64,000 nt of DNA from an uncultured Thiotrichaceae bacterium (GTDB taxonomy: Bacteria > Pseudomonadota > Gammaproteobacteria > Thiotrichales > Thiotrichaceae). A model generated the notes under the pieces. The model ran no database searches, was not told the DNA's origin, and was given only the letters and a program-made list of their open reading frames with translations. The stretch covers positions 1-64,000 of the forward strand of contig CALAMO010000016.1 of assembly GCA_937925855.1 (NCBI GenBank), in the 5' to 3' direction. Shown here piece by piece: positions 32,098 through 41,327 of this stretch (positions within the stretch are counted from its first letter, which is position 1; every line of letters begins with the position of its first letter). A program made the position numbers and the translations under genes.

Positions 32098-33477
32098 TTA
32101 CTGCGTCATCAATTTAACTAAATCGCGCGTTTTCTGTTGTTGGGTCTTCGCATACAGTGAGTAGGCGCCAAAGCGCATCTGATGAGGGCGGCCCAGTTTC
32201 ATGGCATTGAAATCAAGCGCGAACTGCTGCTCCAACTCAGCACCGTTCCAAGTGAAGCTTTTGAAATACTGCTCGTTAGCATCGCCCTTTTTATCCCAAT
32301 TCGCCAACAGCGATGAAGTATAATAAACCCGCGAGCCATCCCAACTCGAAGAAGCCATATTGACCTGTGAGCCAATGACTTTTTCATAGGTCTGCTGCGG
32401 ATTATTAATATCCGTGAGATCAAAATAACGGGTTTTACCGTCCATAAAGGTATTCACCCACAGCCCCTTATCATCTGAACGGATCGAAATATCCACCGGC
32501 AGCGGGATTTTAGACGCATCGCCAATATCCGCAATCGGCTTAGCCTGCCACTCGCTGTCAGTATCCTCATAAATTAACCAGAGCTTAGAGGTGAGCGCGG
32601 TGGTGGTTAAACACCAATTATTCTCTGGATTCCAGGCACAGCGAATTTCAAGCGGCGCGCCCGGTACATCAAGAATTTTCTTCGGTTTCTTGGAATGTAA
32701 GTCCCAGATAACCACAGTATTACCAAAGCGCTTCATCGCCTCAGCATCATTAATCATCTTACCCATGTCCATCATGTAATTAGACCAACCAGTAAACGAT
32801 GAGGTCACCATCACATTACGCCGAGGCAGCACGCGCAGGTCATAGCCATAACCATCGGCAAACTTACCGGTTTTTTCCGCCCCATTGAGGTTTTCATCGG
32901 TCGGCATCCAGTGCGTCGCCAAATACTCTCCCCCGTTGGTATATTCCACCAACGCGGTGCGCCCGCCGTTATCTTTATTGTTCGACAGGCCGGTAACCAT
33001 CATCCGACCGGGGAGCGCATAGGTCGTATGTGGCCCTACCACTCCGCCGCTGGCGGAGACAAAGTCAGTGATCACCTTATTGAGTGTCGGTTTAGCCGGA
33101 TCGGTATGGACATCAAAGATAAACACCTTGTTGGTGTCTAAGCCGCCGGCCCACAGGTATTTACGATCGTCAGTAAAGCCTGAATGATGGGCTTCGTTTC
33201 GCCCACCGACGGATAAGCTATTAATGACCTCACCGTAGTTGGCGGAGGTGGGGTTAACATCAACCGTAACCAGCTTATCCTGGCCGTCGCCCATGCCCTC
33301 AACGCCCAGCGTCCAGATATAAACGAAGTCTTCTTGACCATCGATTTTCGCCATATAAGGCGACATGCAAGTTTCATCCGCCATGAGCGGCGTGGGATTA
33401 AGTAGGCCACCGCTCAAAAATAGCGCACCTGCTAGGGCCAGCGGCGCGAAAGCTTGCTTACGGAATTTGAATATCAT
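32098..33477 (-). CDS. mtoX: Copper-dependent methanethiol oxidase (SBP56 family)
   Basis: 459 residues including a signal peptide (FAPLALAGALFLSGG, cleavage near MADETC). The selenium-binding-protein-56 beta-propeller is recognised from FVYIWTLGVEGMGDGQDKLV, GGRNEAHHSGFTDDRKYLWA, GPHTTYALPGRMMVTGLSN and GRPHQMRFGAYSLYA. Periplasmic MtoX oxidises methanethiol to formaldehyde, hydrogen sulfide and hydrogen peroxide. The operon with SCO and MauG proteins matches that described for Hyphomicrobium and marine bacteria and supports this assignment over other SBP56 roles. ATG 33477 has GGAGGA upstream. Confidence 0.93.
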   Translation of the reverse strand: MIFKFRKQAFAPLALAGALFLSGGLLNPTPLMADETCMSPYMAKIDGQEDFVYIWTLGVEGMGDGQDKLVTVDVNPTSANYGEVINSLSVGGRNEAHHSGFTDDRKYLWAGGLDTNKVFIFDVHTDPAKPTLNKVITDFVSASGGVVGPHTTYALPGRMMVTGLSNNKDNGGRTALVEYTNGGEYLATHWMPTDENLNGAEKTGKFADGYGYDLRVLPRRNVMVTSSFTGWSNYMMDMGKMINDAEAMKRFGNTVVIWDLHSKKPKKILDVPGAPLEIRCAWNPENNWCLTTTALTSKLWLIYEDTDSEWQAKPIADIGDASKIPLPVDISIRSDDKGLWVNTFMDGKTRYFDLTDINNPQQTYEKVIGSQVNMASSSWDGSRVYYTSSLLANWDKKGDANEQYFKSFTWNGAELEQQFALDFNAMKLGRPHQMRFGAYSLYAKTQQQKTRDLVKLMTQ

Positions 33478-33525
33478 CAGACTATCTCCTCCAGAATAGG
33501 TCATTAAGACTATACTTTAAAATAG

Positions 33526-33539
33526 AATGAATGTTCATT
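33526..33539. promoter_or_regulatory. Palindromic operator between mtoX and the TetR gene
   Basis: AATGAA-TG-TTCATT is a perfect 14-base palindrome of the kind bound by TetR-family dimers. It lies about 50 bases upstream of both divergent starts, next to the TATACT-like motif at 33511-33516. Confidence 0.65.
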
Positions 33540-33584
33540 TCTGTCAATTGCTATTCCGCTACACATCCGCTAGCATCGCACGCC

Positions 33585-34202
33585 ATGCCTTATTTAAAGA
33601 AACCCATTCCACAGCCTGAGCCGATTGATTGCCGCATCCTCAGTGCTGCGCTCGATCTGTTTGTGCGCGATGGTTATCACAACGTCTCGATTCACCATAT
33701 CCAAAAGCAGGCCAATGTCAGCGTCGGTTCGATCTACAATCACTTCGGTGGCAAGGAAGGTGTAGCCCGCGCCCTGTATATCCATATTCTGAAAGAAATA
33801 GAGGAGCTGGTAGATGATGCCATCACCGCGGAAACCTCACCGCTGATGCAGTGTCAGCGTATTATCCGTGATCTGTTCAGCTACACCGAATCACACCGTA
33901 ATATTATCGCTTTCGTTTTTCATGCCCGGCACGTCGAATTTCTACCCAATGAACCCCATGCCTGTGATTCCGCGCCCTTTATAAAAATGCGGGGTATTGT
34001 CGCAAAAGGTATTGCCTGCGGTGAACTGCGTGCGCTCGATCACTGGGTCGCGGCGGCCACGCTGTTTGGCGGTGCTATTCGGATGATTCAGCTGCGGCTG
34101 GAGGGAAAAATAGAACAGCCATTGCCGCATTATCTGGATGAGATAATGACGGCGGCACTCAGTGGGGTTAAAGCTGATAGCGATGGTCGCGCTGGCTGTT
34201 AG
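33585..34202 (+). CDS. TetR-family transcriptional regulator
   Basis: 205 residues from the ATG at 33585; the longer frame would begin inside the operator. The N-terminal helix-turn-helix reads ILSAALDLFVRDGYHNVSIHHIQKQANVSVGSIYNHFGGKEGVAR. The C-terminal ligand domain is all-helical and not diagnostic. Its divergent position and the palindrome at 33526-33539 make it the probable repressor of the methanethiol oxidase operon, responding to a sulfur compound or aldehyde (inference). Confidence 0.9.
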   Translation: MPYLKKPIPQPEPIDCRILSAALDLFVRDGYHNVSIHHIQKQANVSVGSIYNHFGGKEGVARALYIHILKEIEELVDDAITAETSPLMQCQRIIRDLFSYTESHRNIIAFVFHARHVEFLPNEPHACDSAPFIKMRGIVAKGIACGELRALDHWVAAATLFGGAIRMIQLRLEGKIEQPLPHYLDEIMTAALSGVKADSDGRAGC

Positions 34203-34213
34203 TGCAAATGTGC

Positions 34214-35263
34214 TTAAACTTGGCTGCTGCCGCTATTAAGTCCTGATTTTAAGGCGATGATGTCTGTATACAAGCTAGCAGGTACGGTAATTCCCTGTTC
34301 GAGCGTCTGCAATCGGTTTGCATAGCGGCGCGCACCCGGCAAGCGCGTTCCTTCCTGTGCGAGAATGGCCGCAAACAAACGCTCTCCCCGCGCCTGAAAA
34401 CCTTCCGCATCGCCATGGCGCGTTGGGTCAAGCGCCAGCATCAGCTCACCGCCTCTCGGTGGCCCGCCCTGCCCGCCGTCATCTTCAAATGATTCAACAC
34501 TTAAAAACTCACCAATCAAAGCGCCCGCTAGCAGCTCTACCATCAGCGCCAGCGTCGCGCCCTTATAGCCACCAAAGCCTAGTTGTGCGCCCGCTAAGAC
34601 CGCATTCGGATCGGTTGTGGCCTCACCTTCTGGCCCAATGCCAGCCGTTTCCGGTACGTTCAAACCGTCGCGCGCGCAGAGCTGAATTTCACCCCGAGCC
34701 AGTGCGGAAGAGGCCTGATCAAACACCAGTGGCGGTGCGTTTTTACGCGGCCAAGCAAATCCCATCGGGTTTGTGCCGTACACCGGCTTGTTGCCACCCG
34801 CTGGCGCGACATAAGGATAAGCCGCCGTAAAGGCAAAACCGCATAAGCCATCGTCTGCCAGCCGCTCTACTTCTGGCCACAGCGCGGCGATATGGTACAT
34901 ATTGACGAAGGCAAGCGAGGCTATACCGTTCTGGCGTGCACAGGCCACCAGCGGTTCATGTGCCAGTGCCTGTCCCAGCGGTGCAAAGCCGTTATCGCCA
35001 TTGACGCGCAGCACAGCGGGCGCTAAGGACTCTATGCGTGGCCGTGCTTTACCGTTAGCGCGCCCAGATTTTACCGCCGCACAATACCAGGGCAGGCGAA
35101 ATAAACCGTGCGAGTAACAGCGATCACCTTCGGCCTGTATCATCCGATCCGCCACCGCCGTAGCATTTTGCGTATCAAAGCCGCTGGCCAGTAAGCAGTC
35201 CAGCGCCAGTTCATGCGCTTCTTCTAACGTTAGGTTCACTTGTTCCACGTTGTTACCCAACAC
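34214..35263 (-). CDS. Ldh-family NAD(P)-dependent oxidoreductase
   Basis: 349 residues of the malate/L-sulfolactate/ureidoglycolate dehydrogenase family (not the Rossmann lactate dehydrogenase). Typical marks are DRCYSHGLFRLPWYCAAVKSG, NMYHIAALWPEVERLADDGL, YGTNPMGFAWPR and GFGGYKGATLALMVELLAG. Members reduce 2-oxo acids or cyclic imines such as piperideine-2-carboxylate. A precise substrate cannot be assigned. The GTG start follows the YciI stop by two bases, so the two genes form an operon. Convergent with the TetR gene. Confidence 0.88.
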   Translation of the reverse strand: MLGNNVEQVNLTLEEAHELALDCLLASGFDTQNATAVADRMIQAEGDRCYSHGLFRLPWYCAAVKSGRANGKARPRIESLAPAVLRVNGDNGFAPLGQALAHEPLVACARQNGIASLAFVNMYHIAALWPEVERLADDGLCGFAFTAAYPYVAPAGGNKPVYGTNPMGFAWPRKNAPPLVFDQASSALARGEIQLCARDGLNVPETAGIGPEGEATTDPNAVLAGAQLGFGGYKGATLALMVELLAGALIGEFLSVESFEDDGGQGGPPRGGELMLALDPTRHGDAEGFQARGERLFAAILAQEGTRLPGARRYANRLQTLEQGITVPASLYTDIIALKSGLNSGSSQV

Positions 35264-35265
35264 GT

Positions 35266-35580
35266 TTAGCCCATTTGTACGAGTTCGGATACTTCAAGTG
35301 AGCCATCGATGTCCAAAAAAGGACAGGCCTGCGCCATAGCTAATGCGGCCTCCATCGAGGTTGCTTCCACCAGCGTATAGCCCGACATGCCGGTCTTGCC
35401 GCCCTCATGCACCGAACCATCTGGAGCCACGACACAGCTGCCTTTCAGCGGGTTCATCGGGCTAACTGCGGCGGTACCCAGATCGGCCAGCCAGGCTTGA
35501 TAGCGTGCAAAATGCTGCTGGCCTTCCTCGGGTGTTTCGGGATGATTGCCGCCCAGATAAGTAATCATAAACTGTGCCAT
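35266..35580 (-). CDS. YciI-like (YCII-related domain) protein
   Basis: 104 residues with the ferredoxin-like YciI fold: the FMITYLGGNHPET start, HFARYQAWLADLG helix, a central GKTGMSGYTLVEATSMEAALAMAQACPF and the closing strand. The conserved Asp/His pair of classical YciI is not obvious. The role of this DGPF-type branch is unknown. It is translationally linked to the downstream Ldh-family gene. Confidence 0.82.
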   Translation of the reverse strand: MAQFMITYLGGNHPETPEEGQQHFARYQAWLADLGTAAVSPMNPLKGSCVVAPDGSVHEGGKTGMSGYTLVEATSMEAALAMAQACPFLDIDGSLEVSELVQMG

Positions 35581-35643
35581 TTATCCGCCTCCGTGTTCAT
35601 ATTAACCGCAGATAATAACATGAATTAAATGCACCCACCGCGC

Positions 35644-36519
35644 TTAATTTGTGCTTGTTTCACGCTGAATTAAGTGAGCAAACGCCTGTGCCAGCTGCTG
35701 ATAAATCGGGCCGGGGCAGGTGCGCAGCAGCCGACCATCGATCGAGCGTACGGGCACTAGCTTGGCGCCGGTACCGCTGAGAAAACATTCATCGGCGGTA
35801 TATAAGTCATAGGGCGTTAACACACCTTCACGCTTTGGAATGTGCTGCGCCGTTGCCAATTCCAACAGCGTATGCCGAGTGATGCCCGCTAAGGCACCTT
35901 CGGTTGTCGGCGGTGTGATTAATTCACCGGCGCGCACCACAAACACATTTTCCACAGTGCCTTCAGCCACAAACCCACGATCATTAAGCATAATGGCCTC
36001 ATCGGCTCCGGCGTGCCGCGCCTCTAGCTTAGCCATGATGTTATGGGTATAGCTGAGGCTCTTGATGCGTGCGTCCAGCTGATCTGGCCTAAGTTTACGT
36101 GTGCTGGCGATAATCAGTTTGGCACCCCGTGCGCGCTGTTCATCACTCATGATGCGTAGCTGGTCGGCAATTATAATAACGCTGGGGCGCTCACAGTGCG
36201 TCGGATCTATGCCCATGGAGGCAACACCGCGAGTCAGGATAACGCGCAGATAACCGTCGTTGAACGTCGTGGTGGTTAGTGTGGCCTCAATCGCCTGCTT
36301 GAGTTCATCCAGTGGATAGGGAATCGGCAGGCACAACGCCTGGGCGGAACGCTGTAAGCGCTCAAGGTGGAGCGGTAAACGAAAGGCCCGCTTATTATAA
36401 AAACGAATGCCTTCAAATACGCCGTCTCCGTATAAAAAGCCGCGATCAAAAACCGAAACCTGCGCGGTGTTCCCGGCAACGAGGTTTCCATCTATCCAGC
36501 ACATGGCCTGTGTTGACAT
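35644..36519 (-). CDS. Class IV PLP aminotransferase (branched-chain or D-amino acid type)
   Basis: 291 residues. FDRGFLYGDGVFEGIRFYNKR is the N-terminal signature. The PLP lysine lies in RIKSLSYTHNIMAKLEARHAGADEAIMLNDRGFVAEGTVENVFVV, and LAGITRHTLLELA plus DECFLSGTGAKLVPV complete the fold. The IKSLSY form of the lysine motif is common in IlvE-like branched-chain aminotransferases; a D-amino-acid or aminodeoxychorismate role is less likely but possible. A MocR-type regulator diverges from it and may control it. Confidence 0.88.
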   Translation of the reverse strand: MSTQAMCWIDGNLVAGNTAQVSVFDRGFLYGDGVFEGIRFYNKRAFRLPLHLERLQRSAQALCLPIPYPLDELKQAIEATLTTTTFNDGYLRVILTRGVASMGIDPTHCERPSVIIIADQLRIMSDEQRARGAKLIIASTRKLRPDQLDARIKSLSYTHNIMAKLEARHAGADEAIMLNDRGFVAEGTVENVFVVRAGELITPPTTEGALAGITRHTLLELATAQHIPKREGVLTPYDLYTADECFLSGTGAKLVPVRSIDGRLLRTCPGPIYQQLAQAFAHLIQRETSTN

Positions 36520-36702
36520 CGTATTCTTCTCCTTGCTGCGTGTGAATGTGCTTTTAGCTTAAGCGCCGCTCACTTAGCAATACAGATGCACCCAAATAAA
36601 ATTCAAGCGGTACAGTAGGGTGAATCTGTTATGCTGTACTGGTTTTAATACCGTTAACTGTACTGGAATGAGTGAGTTATTGGATGCTCCTGATCTGATG
36701 CT

Positions 36703-38187
36703 ATGACGCTATATCATGAAATTGCGACCAAAATTCAGGCCTTGATTACGGCAGAGGTTTATCCGCCGGGTACACGCCTGCCCGGTGTACGTCGCCTGAG
36801 CCAGCAGTTCAACGTGAGTATTTCCACTATCGTCCAGGCCCAGCGTCAGCTGGAAGACTACGGCCTGCTCAGCGCGCGCCCACGTTCGGGCTATTATGTC
36901 TGTGTCCCGCCACAGCCCCCCGCTGCACTGCCCACCTCGCTTCAGCAGGATATGCAGCCCACCGCCGTTACTGGGCAAGCACTGGTGTTGCAGCTGGCGA
37001 AAGCGACTAGCCAACCCGATTTTATTCAGCTGGGTGCTGCGGTACCTGATGCTGCACTTTTGCCGCTGCGCGCGCTCCAGCGCAGCATGAACACCAGCAG
37101 CCGCCACCACAACCTGCAGGCCGCTGCTTATGCCTTTCCGCCCGGTGTATCCGAGCTGCGCAGCCAAATTGCCCGCCGCATGCTGCTCAGTGGCTGTCAG
37201 GTCAGCGCACAACAAATCCTCATCACCAGCGGCTGTCAGGAAGCGCTGATGCTGGCGCTGCAAACCGTCGCCAAGCCCGGCGATACCATCGCGGTTGAGT
37301 CACCCACGTTTTATGGCCTGTTGCAGGTGATTGAAGCGCTAGGTATGCAGGTGCTGGAAATCCCAACCGACCCGCATACTGGTTTAAGCATTCACGCGCT
37401 CGAACTCGCCCTGGAGCAATGGCCAGTGAAAGCCTGCGTGTTGATTCCAAACTACAGTAATCCGCTGGGCTGTTTGATGCCGGTTGTGCGTAAGCAGCAG
37501 CTTGTTGCGCTGGCACAGCGGCATGCGTTCACGCTGATTGAAGATGATGTTTATCTCGGTTTAGGCTTTGACGGCCATTATCCACCGGCACTGCTTGGGC
37601 TGGAGCAGCAGCACTTACAGCAGGCTTCAAACACTCCATCTACGCCAACACAGCGTATGCCACAGGTTATTTACTGCTCTTCTTTTGCTAAAACGATAGC
37701 GCCAGGCCTGCGCGTGGGTTGGATGGTCTTACCGCCCCAGCACTACCCAAGAGCGGAATACCTCAAGTACGTCAACAACCTAGCGACGCCTACGCTGCCT
37801 CAGCTCGCGGTGGCTGATTTTTTACAGCGCGGCGGTTATGAGCGTTATTTACAGCGTATTCGACCACACTATAGACAATTAACGGAACGCTTTGCTCAGG
37901 CTATCAGCCAGTACTTTCCGCCAGATACTCGGATCAGTCGTCCCGCGGGTGGTTTTGTGCTCTGGGTAGAATTGGCCGAACCGGTCGACACACTCCAGCT
38001 AGCCCAGCAGGCTTTACAGCACCGCATCAGTATCGCTCCCGGCGTTATCTTCTCCGCCCGCCAGAAGTACCAGCGCTGTATTCGCATCAACTGCGCCCTA
38101 CCCTGGACAGACAGTGTGGCATCCGGCCTGAAAAAACTTGGCCATCTGTGTAAAGCGATGTCCCCTGCTGAGTCTTCTCAACCCTAA
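36703..38187 (+). CDS. MocR/PdxR-family GntR-aminotransferase regulator
   Basis: 494 residues. A GntR winged helix (IATKIQALITAEVYPPGTRLPGVRRLSQQFNVSISTIVQAQRQLEDYGLL) is joined to a fold-type I aminotransferase domain: QQILITSGCQEALMLALQTV, NYSNPLGCLMP, LIEDDVYLGLGF and the PLP lysine in YCSSFAKTIAPGLRVGWM. MocR proteins use PLP-amino acid adducts as effectors. It is divergent from the class IV aminotransferase and upstream of the SLC13 permease, either of which may be its target. Confidence 0.93.
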   Translation: MTLYHEIATKIQALITAEVYPPGTRLPGVRRLSQQFNVSISTIVQAQRQLEDYGLLSARPRSGYYVCVPPQPPAALPTSLQQDMQPTAVTGQALVLQLAKATSQPDFIQLGAAVPDAALLPLRALQRSMNTSSRHHNLQAAAYAFPPGVSELRSQIARRMLLSGCQVSAQQILITSGCQEALMLALQTVAKPGDTIAVESPTFYGLLQVIEALGMQVLEIPTDPHTGLSIHALELALEQWPVKACVLIPNYSNPLGCLMPVVRKQQLVALAQRHAFTLIEDDVYLGLGFDGHYPPALLGLEQQHLQQASNTPSTPTQRMPQVIYCSSFAKTIAPGLRVGWMVLPPQHYPRAEYLKYVNNLATPTLPQLAVADFLQRGGYERYLQRIRPHYRQLTERFAQAISQYFPPDTRISRPAGGFVLWVELAEPVDTLQLAQQALQHRISIAPGVIFSARQKYQRCIRINCALPWTDSVASGLKKLGHLCKAMSPAESSQP

Positions 38188-38345
38188 GCATTTCAGCACT
38201 GCGCCGTTTAGAGTCGATACATATTTAAGCACATTACTTCTCTCCCTCCCCCCATAGAAAATTTAAATGCAAAAGTCAGAGAATTTTTATGGCTACTGGA
38301 GTATATTCACCCACATTTTGTGGGTATTGGGGAAAGGCAGTTTCA

Positions 38346-40304
38346 ATGAAAGATAAAAGCCTATTGAAAAAACTGATCGCAGGAGGCGTTTTCCTGTGCG
38401 CTGCCCTGTTCCTAACCACCCTCGTGCCGAACGCTGGCGTCGCTTGGGCTATGGCCATACTGCTACTCACGGTCTATTTGTTTGCCTTTGAAGTTGTCGG
38501 CGTTGATGTCGCGGCGATAGTGGTGATGGTGCTGCTGGGATTGACGGGGCTATTTTATCCGCTGATGGGTTTGGAAAAGCCCATGGTACCGCCGGATGAT
38601 TTATTCAACGGTTTCTCCAGTAACGCGGTCATTTCGATTATTGCCGTGATGATTATCGGCGCCGGGCTGGATAAAACTGGCTTAATGTCCAAAGTGGCGG
38701 CCCTTATTCTCAGGCTCGGTGGTAAAACCGAAAATCGGATTATTCCCATTATCTCCGGCACCGTGGGCATTATTTCTTCCTTTATGCAGAACGTCGGGGC
38801 GGCCGCGCTGTTTCTGCCGGTGGTGAGCCGCATTTCTAACCGTTCAGGCATTCCAATGTCACGCCTGCTGATGCCGATGGGGTTCTGTGCGATTTTGGGC
38901 GGAACGGTCACCATGATCGGTTCCAGCCCACTTATCCTGCTAAACGATCTGATTCTGACCTCAAATCAGGCGATTCCTGGGGCAAATATGCATACCTGGG
39001 GACTGTTTTCGGTTACCCCCATCGGTTTGGCCTTAATCATTACCGGTGTGCTTTATTTTCTGCTGGCGGGGCGCTATGTGCTGCCTGCGGTGCATGAGAC
39101 TGAACATGGCAAAGAGACAACGCTGCAATACCTGAAACGCACGTATGACATTGACTTTAAGCTCATGGAAGTCGAGATTGGCGGCGACAGTCCGATGCTG
39201 GGTCGTAAGCTACTTGAGATTGAAACTGAAAGTAATGTGCGCATCGTCGCCATGAAAGACCGCTCACAGATTCGCTGTGGCGTGGACTCGCTCGACCGCG
39301 ACCTTGAATTTAGGAAAGGTCAGGTGCTTGGCGTTGTTGGCCTGCCGGAGCGGGAAGAGCGTTTTATCGTGGATGATAAGCTGGTACCGCACAATGGCAC
39401 GCCGGTCTTCGGCGATTTACTGTCCGACCGCTTTTCTGGTATGGCGGAAATTGTTATCCCCAGTAACTCAGCCCTGGTGGGTAAATCAGCGATTGATGTC
39501 TGGATGCGTAAGCGCTATGGCATTTCTTTGATGGCGATTCTGCGCAATGGTCGAGTGATCTACGCCGAGGATGAAAACGTCGATGAGATCCGCGCAGTGC
39601 CGTTTCAGGCCGGTGATATGATTATGGTATACGCCACCTGGGAAGCGCTGGAGCGGCTGGAAAACGATCGCGATTTTATTATTATCACACATTATCCGCA
39701 CCGAGAAGAAGAGCGCCCGCACAAAATTAATATGGCGCTGCTATTTTTTGCTATTGCGCTTGGGCTGGTGCTGTTTACTGAGCTTAAGCTCTCGATAGCG
39801 CTACTGACTGGGGCGATTGGCATGGTGCTATCCAGGGTGCTAAGCATTGATGAAGCCTATGAGGCCGTGTCGTGGAAAACGGTGTTCCTGTTGGCTAGTC
39901 TGATTCCGCTGGGCTATGCGGTCGAGTCCACCGGCACGGCCAAGTGGATTGCCGAAGGCGTGCTGACCGTAGTTGGCGGCCTGCCGATTTGGGGCATACA
40001 GCTGGTGCTGGCCCTATTAGCCACGGTGTTCACCCTAGTCATGTCGAATGTGGGTGCGACGGTGCTCTTGGTGCCGCTGGCGGTGAATATTGCGCTGGGC
40101 ATCGGCGCAAATCCTTCCGTGTTTGCGCTGATTGTGGCGCTGGCGACCTCAAATTCCTTTTTGATTCCGACCCATCAGGTCAATGCGCTGATTATGGGGC
40201 CAGCCGGTTATCGCGTGCCTGATTTTATGCGTGCTGGCGGGGTGATGACGCTGCTGTTCCTGGTGATATTGATTGGCGCGATCAATGTGTTTGGCTACGA
40301 ATAA
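38346..40304 (+). CDS. SLC13/DASS-family permease with TrkA-C domains
   Basis: About 652 residues. N- and C-terminal blocks of membrane helices (VFLCAALFLTTLVPNAGVAWA, ALLFFAIALGLVLFTELKL) flank a soluble region of about 200 residues with two RCK/TrkA-C domains (FKLMEVEIGGDSPMLGRKL and GMAEIVIPSNSALVGKSAID). Sodium-coupled carriers of this layout move dicarboxylates, sulfate or organosulfur anions. ATG 38346 is taken as the start rather than 38289 because it begins the conserved hydrophobic helix and has an AGG-type site. The substrate is unknown; the nearby methanethiol genes make a sulfur compound thinkable. Confidence 0.87.
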   Translation: MKDKSLLKKLIAGGVFLCAALFLTTLVPNAGVAWAMAILLLTVYLFAFEVVGVDVAAIVVMVLLGLTGLFYPLMGLEKPMVPPDDLFNGFSSNAVISIIAVMIIGAGLDKTGLMSKVAALILRLGGKTENRIIPIISGTVGIISSFMQNVGAAALFLPVVSRISNRSGIPMSRLLMPMGFCAILGGTVTMIGSSPLILLNDLILTSNQAIPGANMHTWGLFSVTPIGLALIITGVLYFLLAGRYVLPAVHETEHGKETTLQYLKRTYDIDFKLMEVEIGGDSPMLGRKLLEIETESNVRIVAMKDRSQIRCGVDSLDRDLEFRKGQVLGVVGLPEREERFIVDDKLVPHNGTPVFGDLLSDRFSGMAEIVIPSNSALVGKSAIDVWMRKRYGISLMAILRNGRVIYAEDENVDEIRAVPFQAGDMIMVYATWEALERLENDRDFIIITHYPHREEERPHKINMALLFFAIALGLVLFTELKLSIALLTGAIGMVLSRVLSIDEAYEAVSWKTVFLLASLIPLGYAVESTGTAKWIAEGVLTVVGGLPIWGIQLVLALLATVFTLVMSNVGATVLLVPLAVNIALGIGANPSVFALIVALATSNSFLIPTHQVNALIMGPAGYRVPDFMRAGGVMTLLFLVILIGAINVFGYE

Positions 40305-40397
40305 TGGTGGCTGTTGCTTAGAACTCAGCCATCTTGGCGCTCTGCTCAACAGACTTCCAATTAATAGAGAGGCCATCAGTTGGTTTAGCCACCTGGC

Positions 40398-40425
40398 GGG
40401 AGATTTCCGCGCAGAAATCCGCGTT
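40398..40425 (+). promoter_or_regulatory. Hairpin upstream of fpr
   Basis: GCGG-GA-GATTTC pairs with GAAATC-CGC around a short CGCGCA loop in the 183-base gap between the permease and fpr. No T run follows. It may be a weak terminator of the permease or a leader element. Confidence 0.35.
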
Positions 40426-40487
40426 AATAGCTCCATCGCCTCGCTCTGCTACACTCACCACCTCAGTACAATACTAGGTTATTCGCT

Positions 40488-41249
40488 ATGCCAACCCCGA
40501 TCACTCGCTCTGCCTTCGTCGACGGTACCGTACTCAGCAACCAGCGCCTGAGCGAGCGCTTGTATGCGCTGCGAATTAATCTGGCGCTACAGCCTTTTCG
40601 TGCTGGACAGTTTGTTCGCCTACAGCTACCCGTGGGGGATGACAAAGTCGCTAAATCTTATTCACTGGTGAACGCACCGGATGACCCGGTGGCAGAGATA
40701 TTTTTTAATACGGTACCAGACGGGCGCTTATCGAATGCGCTAGCGGCTTTACAGGCTGGTGATCTTATCGAAGTTTCTCAGCCCGCCAACGGTTTTTTTG
40801 TGCTGGACGAACTGCCGCAAAAGCCGGAACTCTGGCTGGTGGCGACCGGCACTGGATTGGGGCCTTACCTGTCGATGCTGCGCACGGCGGCTATTTGGCA
40901 GCAGTTTGAGCGTGTTGTGCTGGTACATGGCGTTGCAGTGCGCGCTGAACGGGTCTATCAGGAGATTATTCAGCCCGCGCTGGCCGAGCATCCCGAGAAG
41001 CTACAGTCTATTTCGTGTGTCACGCAGGAAGATAATCCAGATGGATTTCAGGGGCGGGTCACCAGCGCGCTGAGCAGCGGCTGGCTGGAGCAACACACCG
41101 GCCTCACCCTGTCGTCGGAAAAGAGCGCGGTCATGCTGTGTGGTAATCACGCCATGATTAATGATATGAAGGCGCTGCTGAAAGAGCGGGACATGAAAAA
41201 GCACCTGCGTCACAAAGCCGGTAATATTGTGACGGAGCAGTATTTTTAG
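40488..41249 (+). CDS. fpr: Ferredoxin/flavodoxin-NADP reductase
   Basis: 253 residues. It moves electrons between NADPH and ferredoxin or flavodoxin. FRAGQFVRLQLPVGDDKVAKSYSLVNAP is the FAD-binding RxYS motif region, LVATGTGLGPYLSMLRT is the NADP-binding segment, and VMLCGNHAMINDMKALLKERDM with the C-terminal GNIVTEQYF matches bacterial Fpr. It is a monocistronic gene convergent with the carnitine dehydrogenase gene; the 78-base gap between them shows no clear terminator. Confidence 0.93.
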   Translation: MPTPITRSAFVDGTVLSNQRLSERLYALRINLALQPFRAGQFVRLQLPVGDDKVAKSYSLVNAPDDPVAEIFFNTVPDGRLSNALAALQAGDLIEVSQPANGFFVLDELPQKPELWLVATGTGLGPYLSMLRTAAIWQQFERVVLVHGVAVRAERVYQEIIQPALAEHPEKLQSISCVTQEDNPDGFQGRVTSALSSGWLEQHTGLTLSSEKSAVMLCGNHAMINDMKALLKERDMKKHLRHKAGNIVTEQYF

Positions 41250-41327
41250 GTGTAGTGTTTACACAAGATTTTGAACAAATGCGCCTTACAGTTAAATCCT
41301 AAAACATGGTTGAACCTTCTTTTTCCC

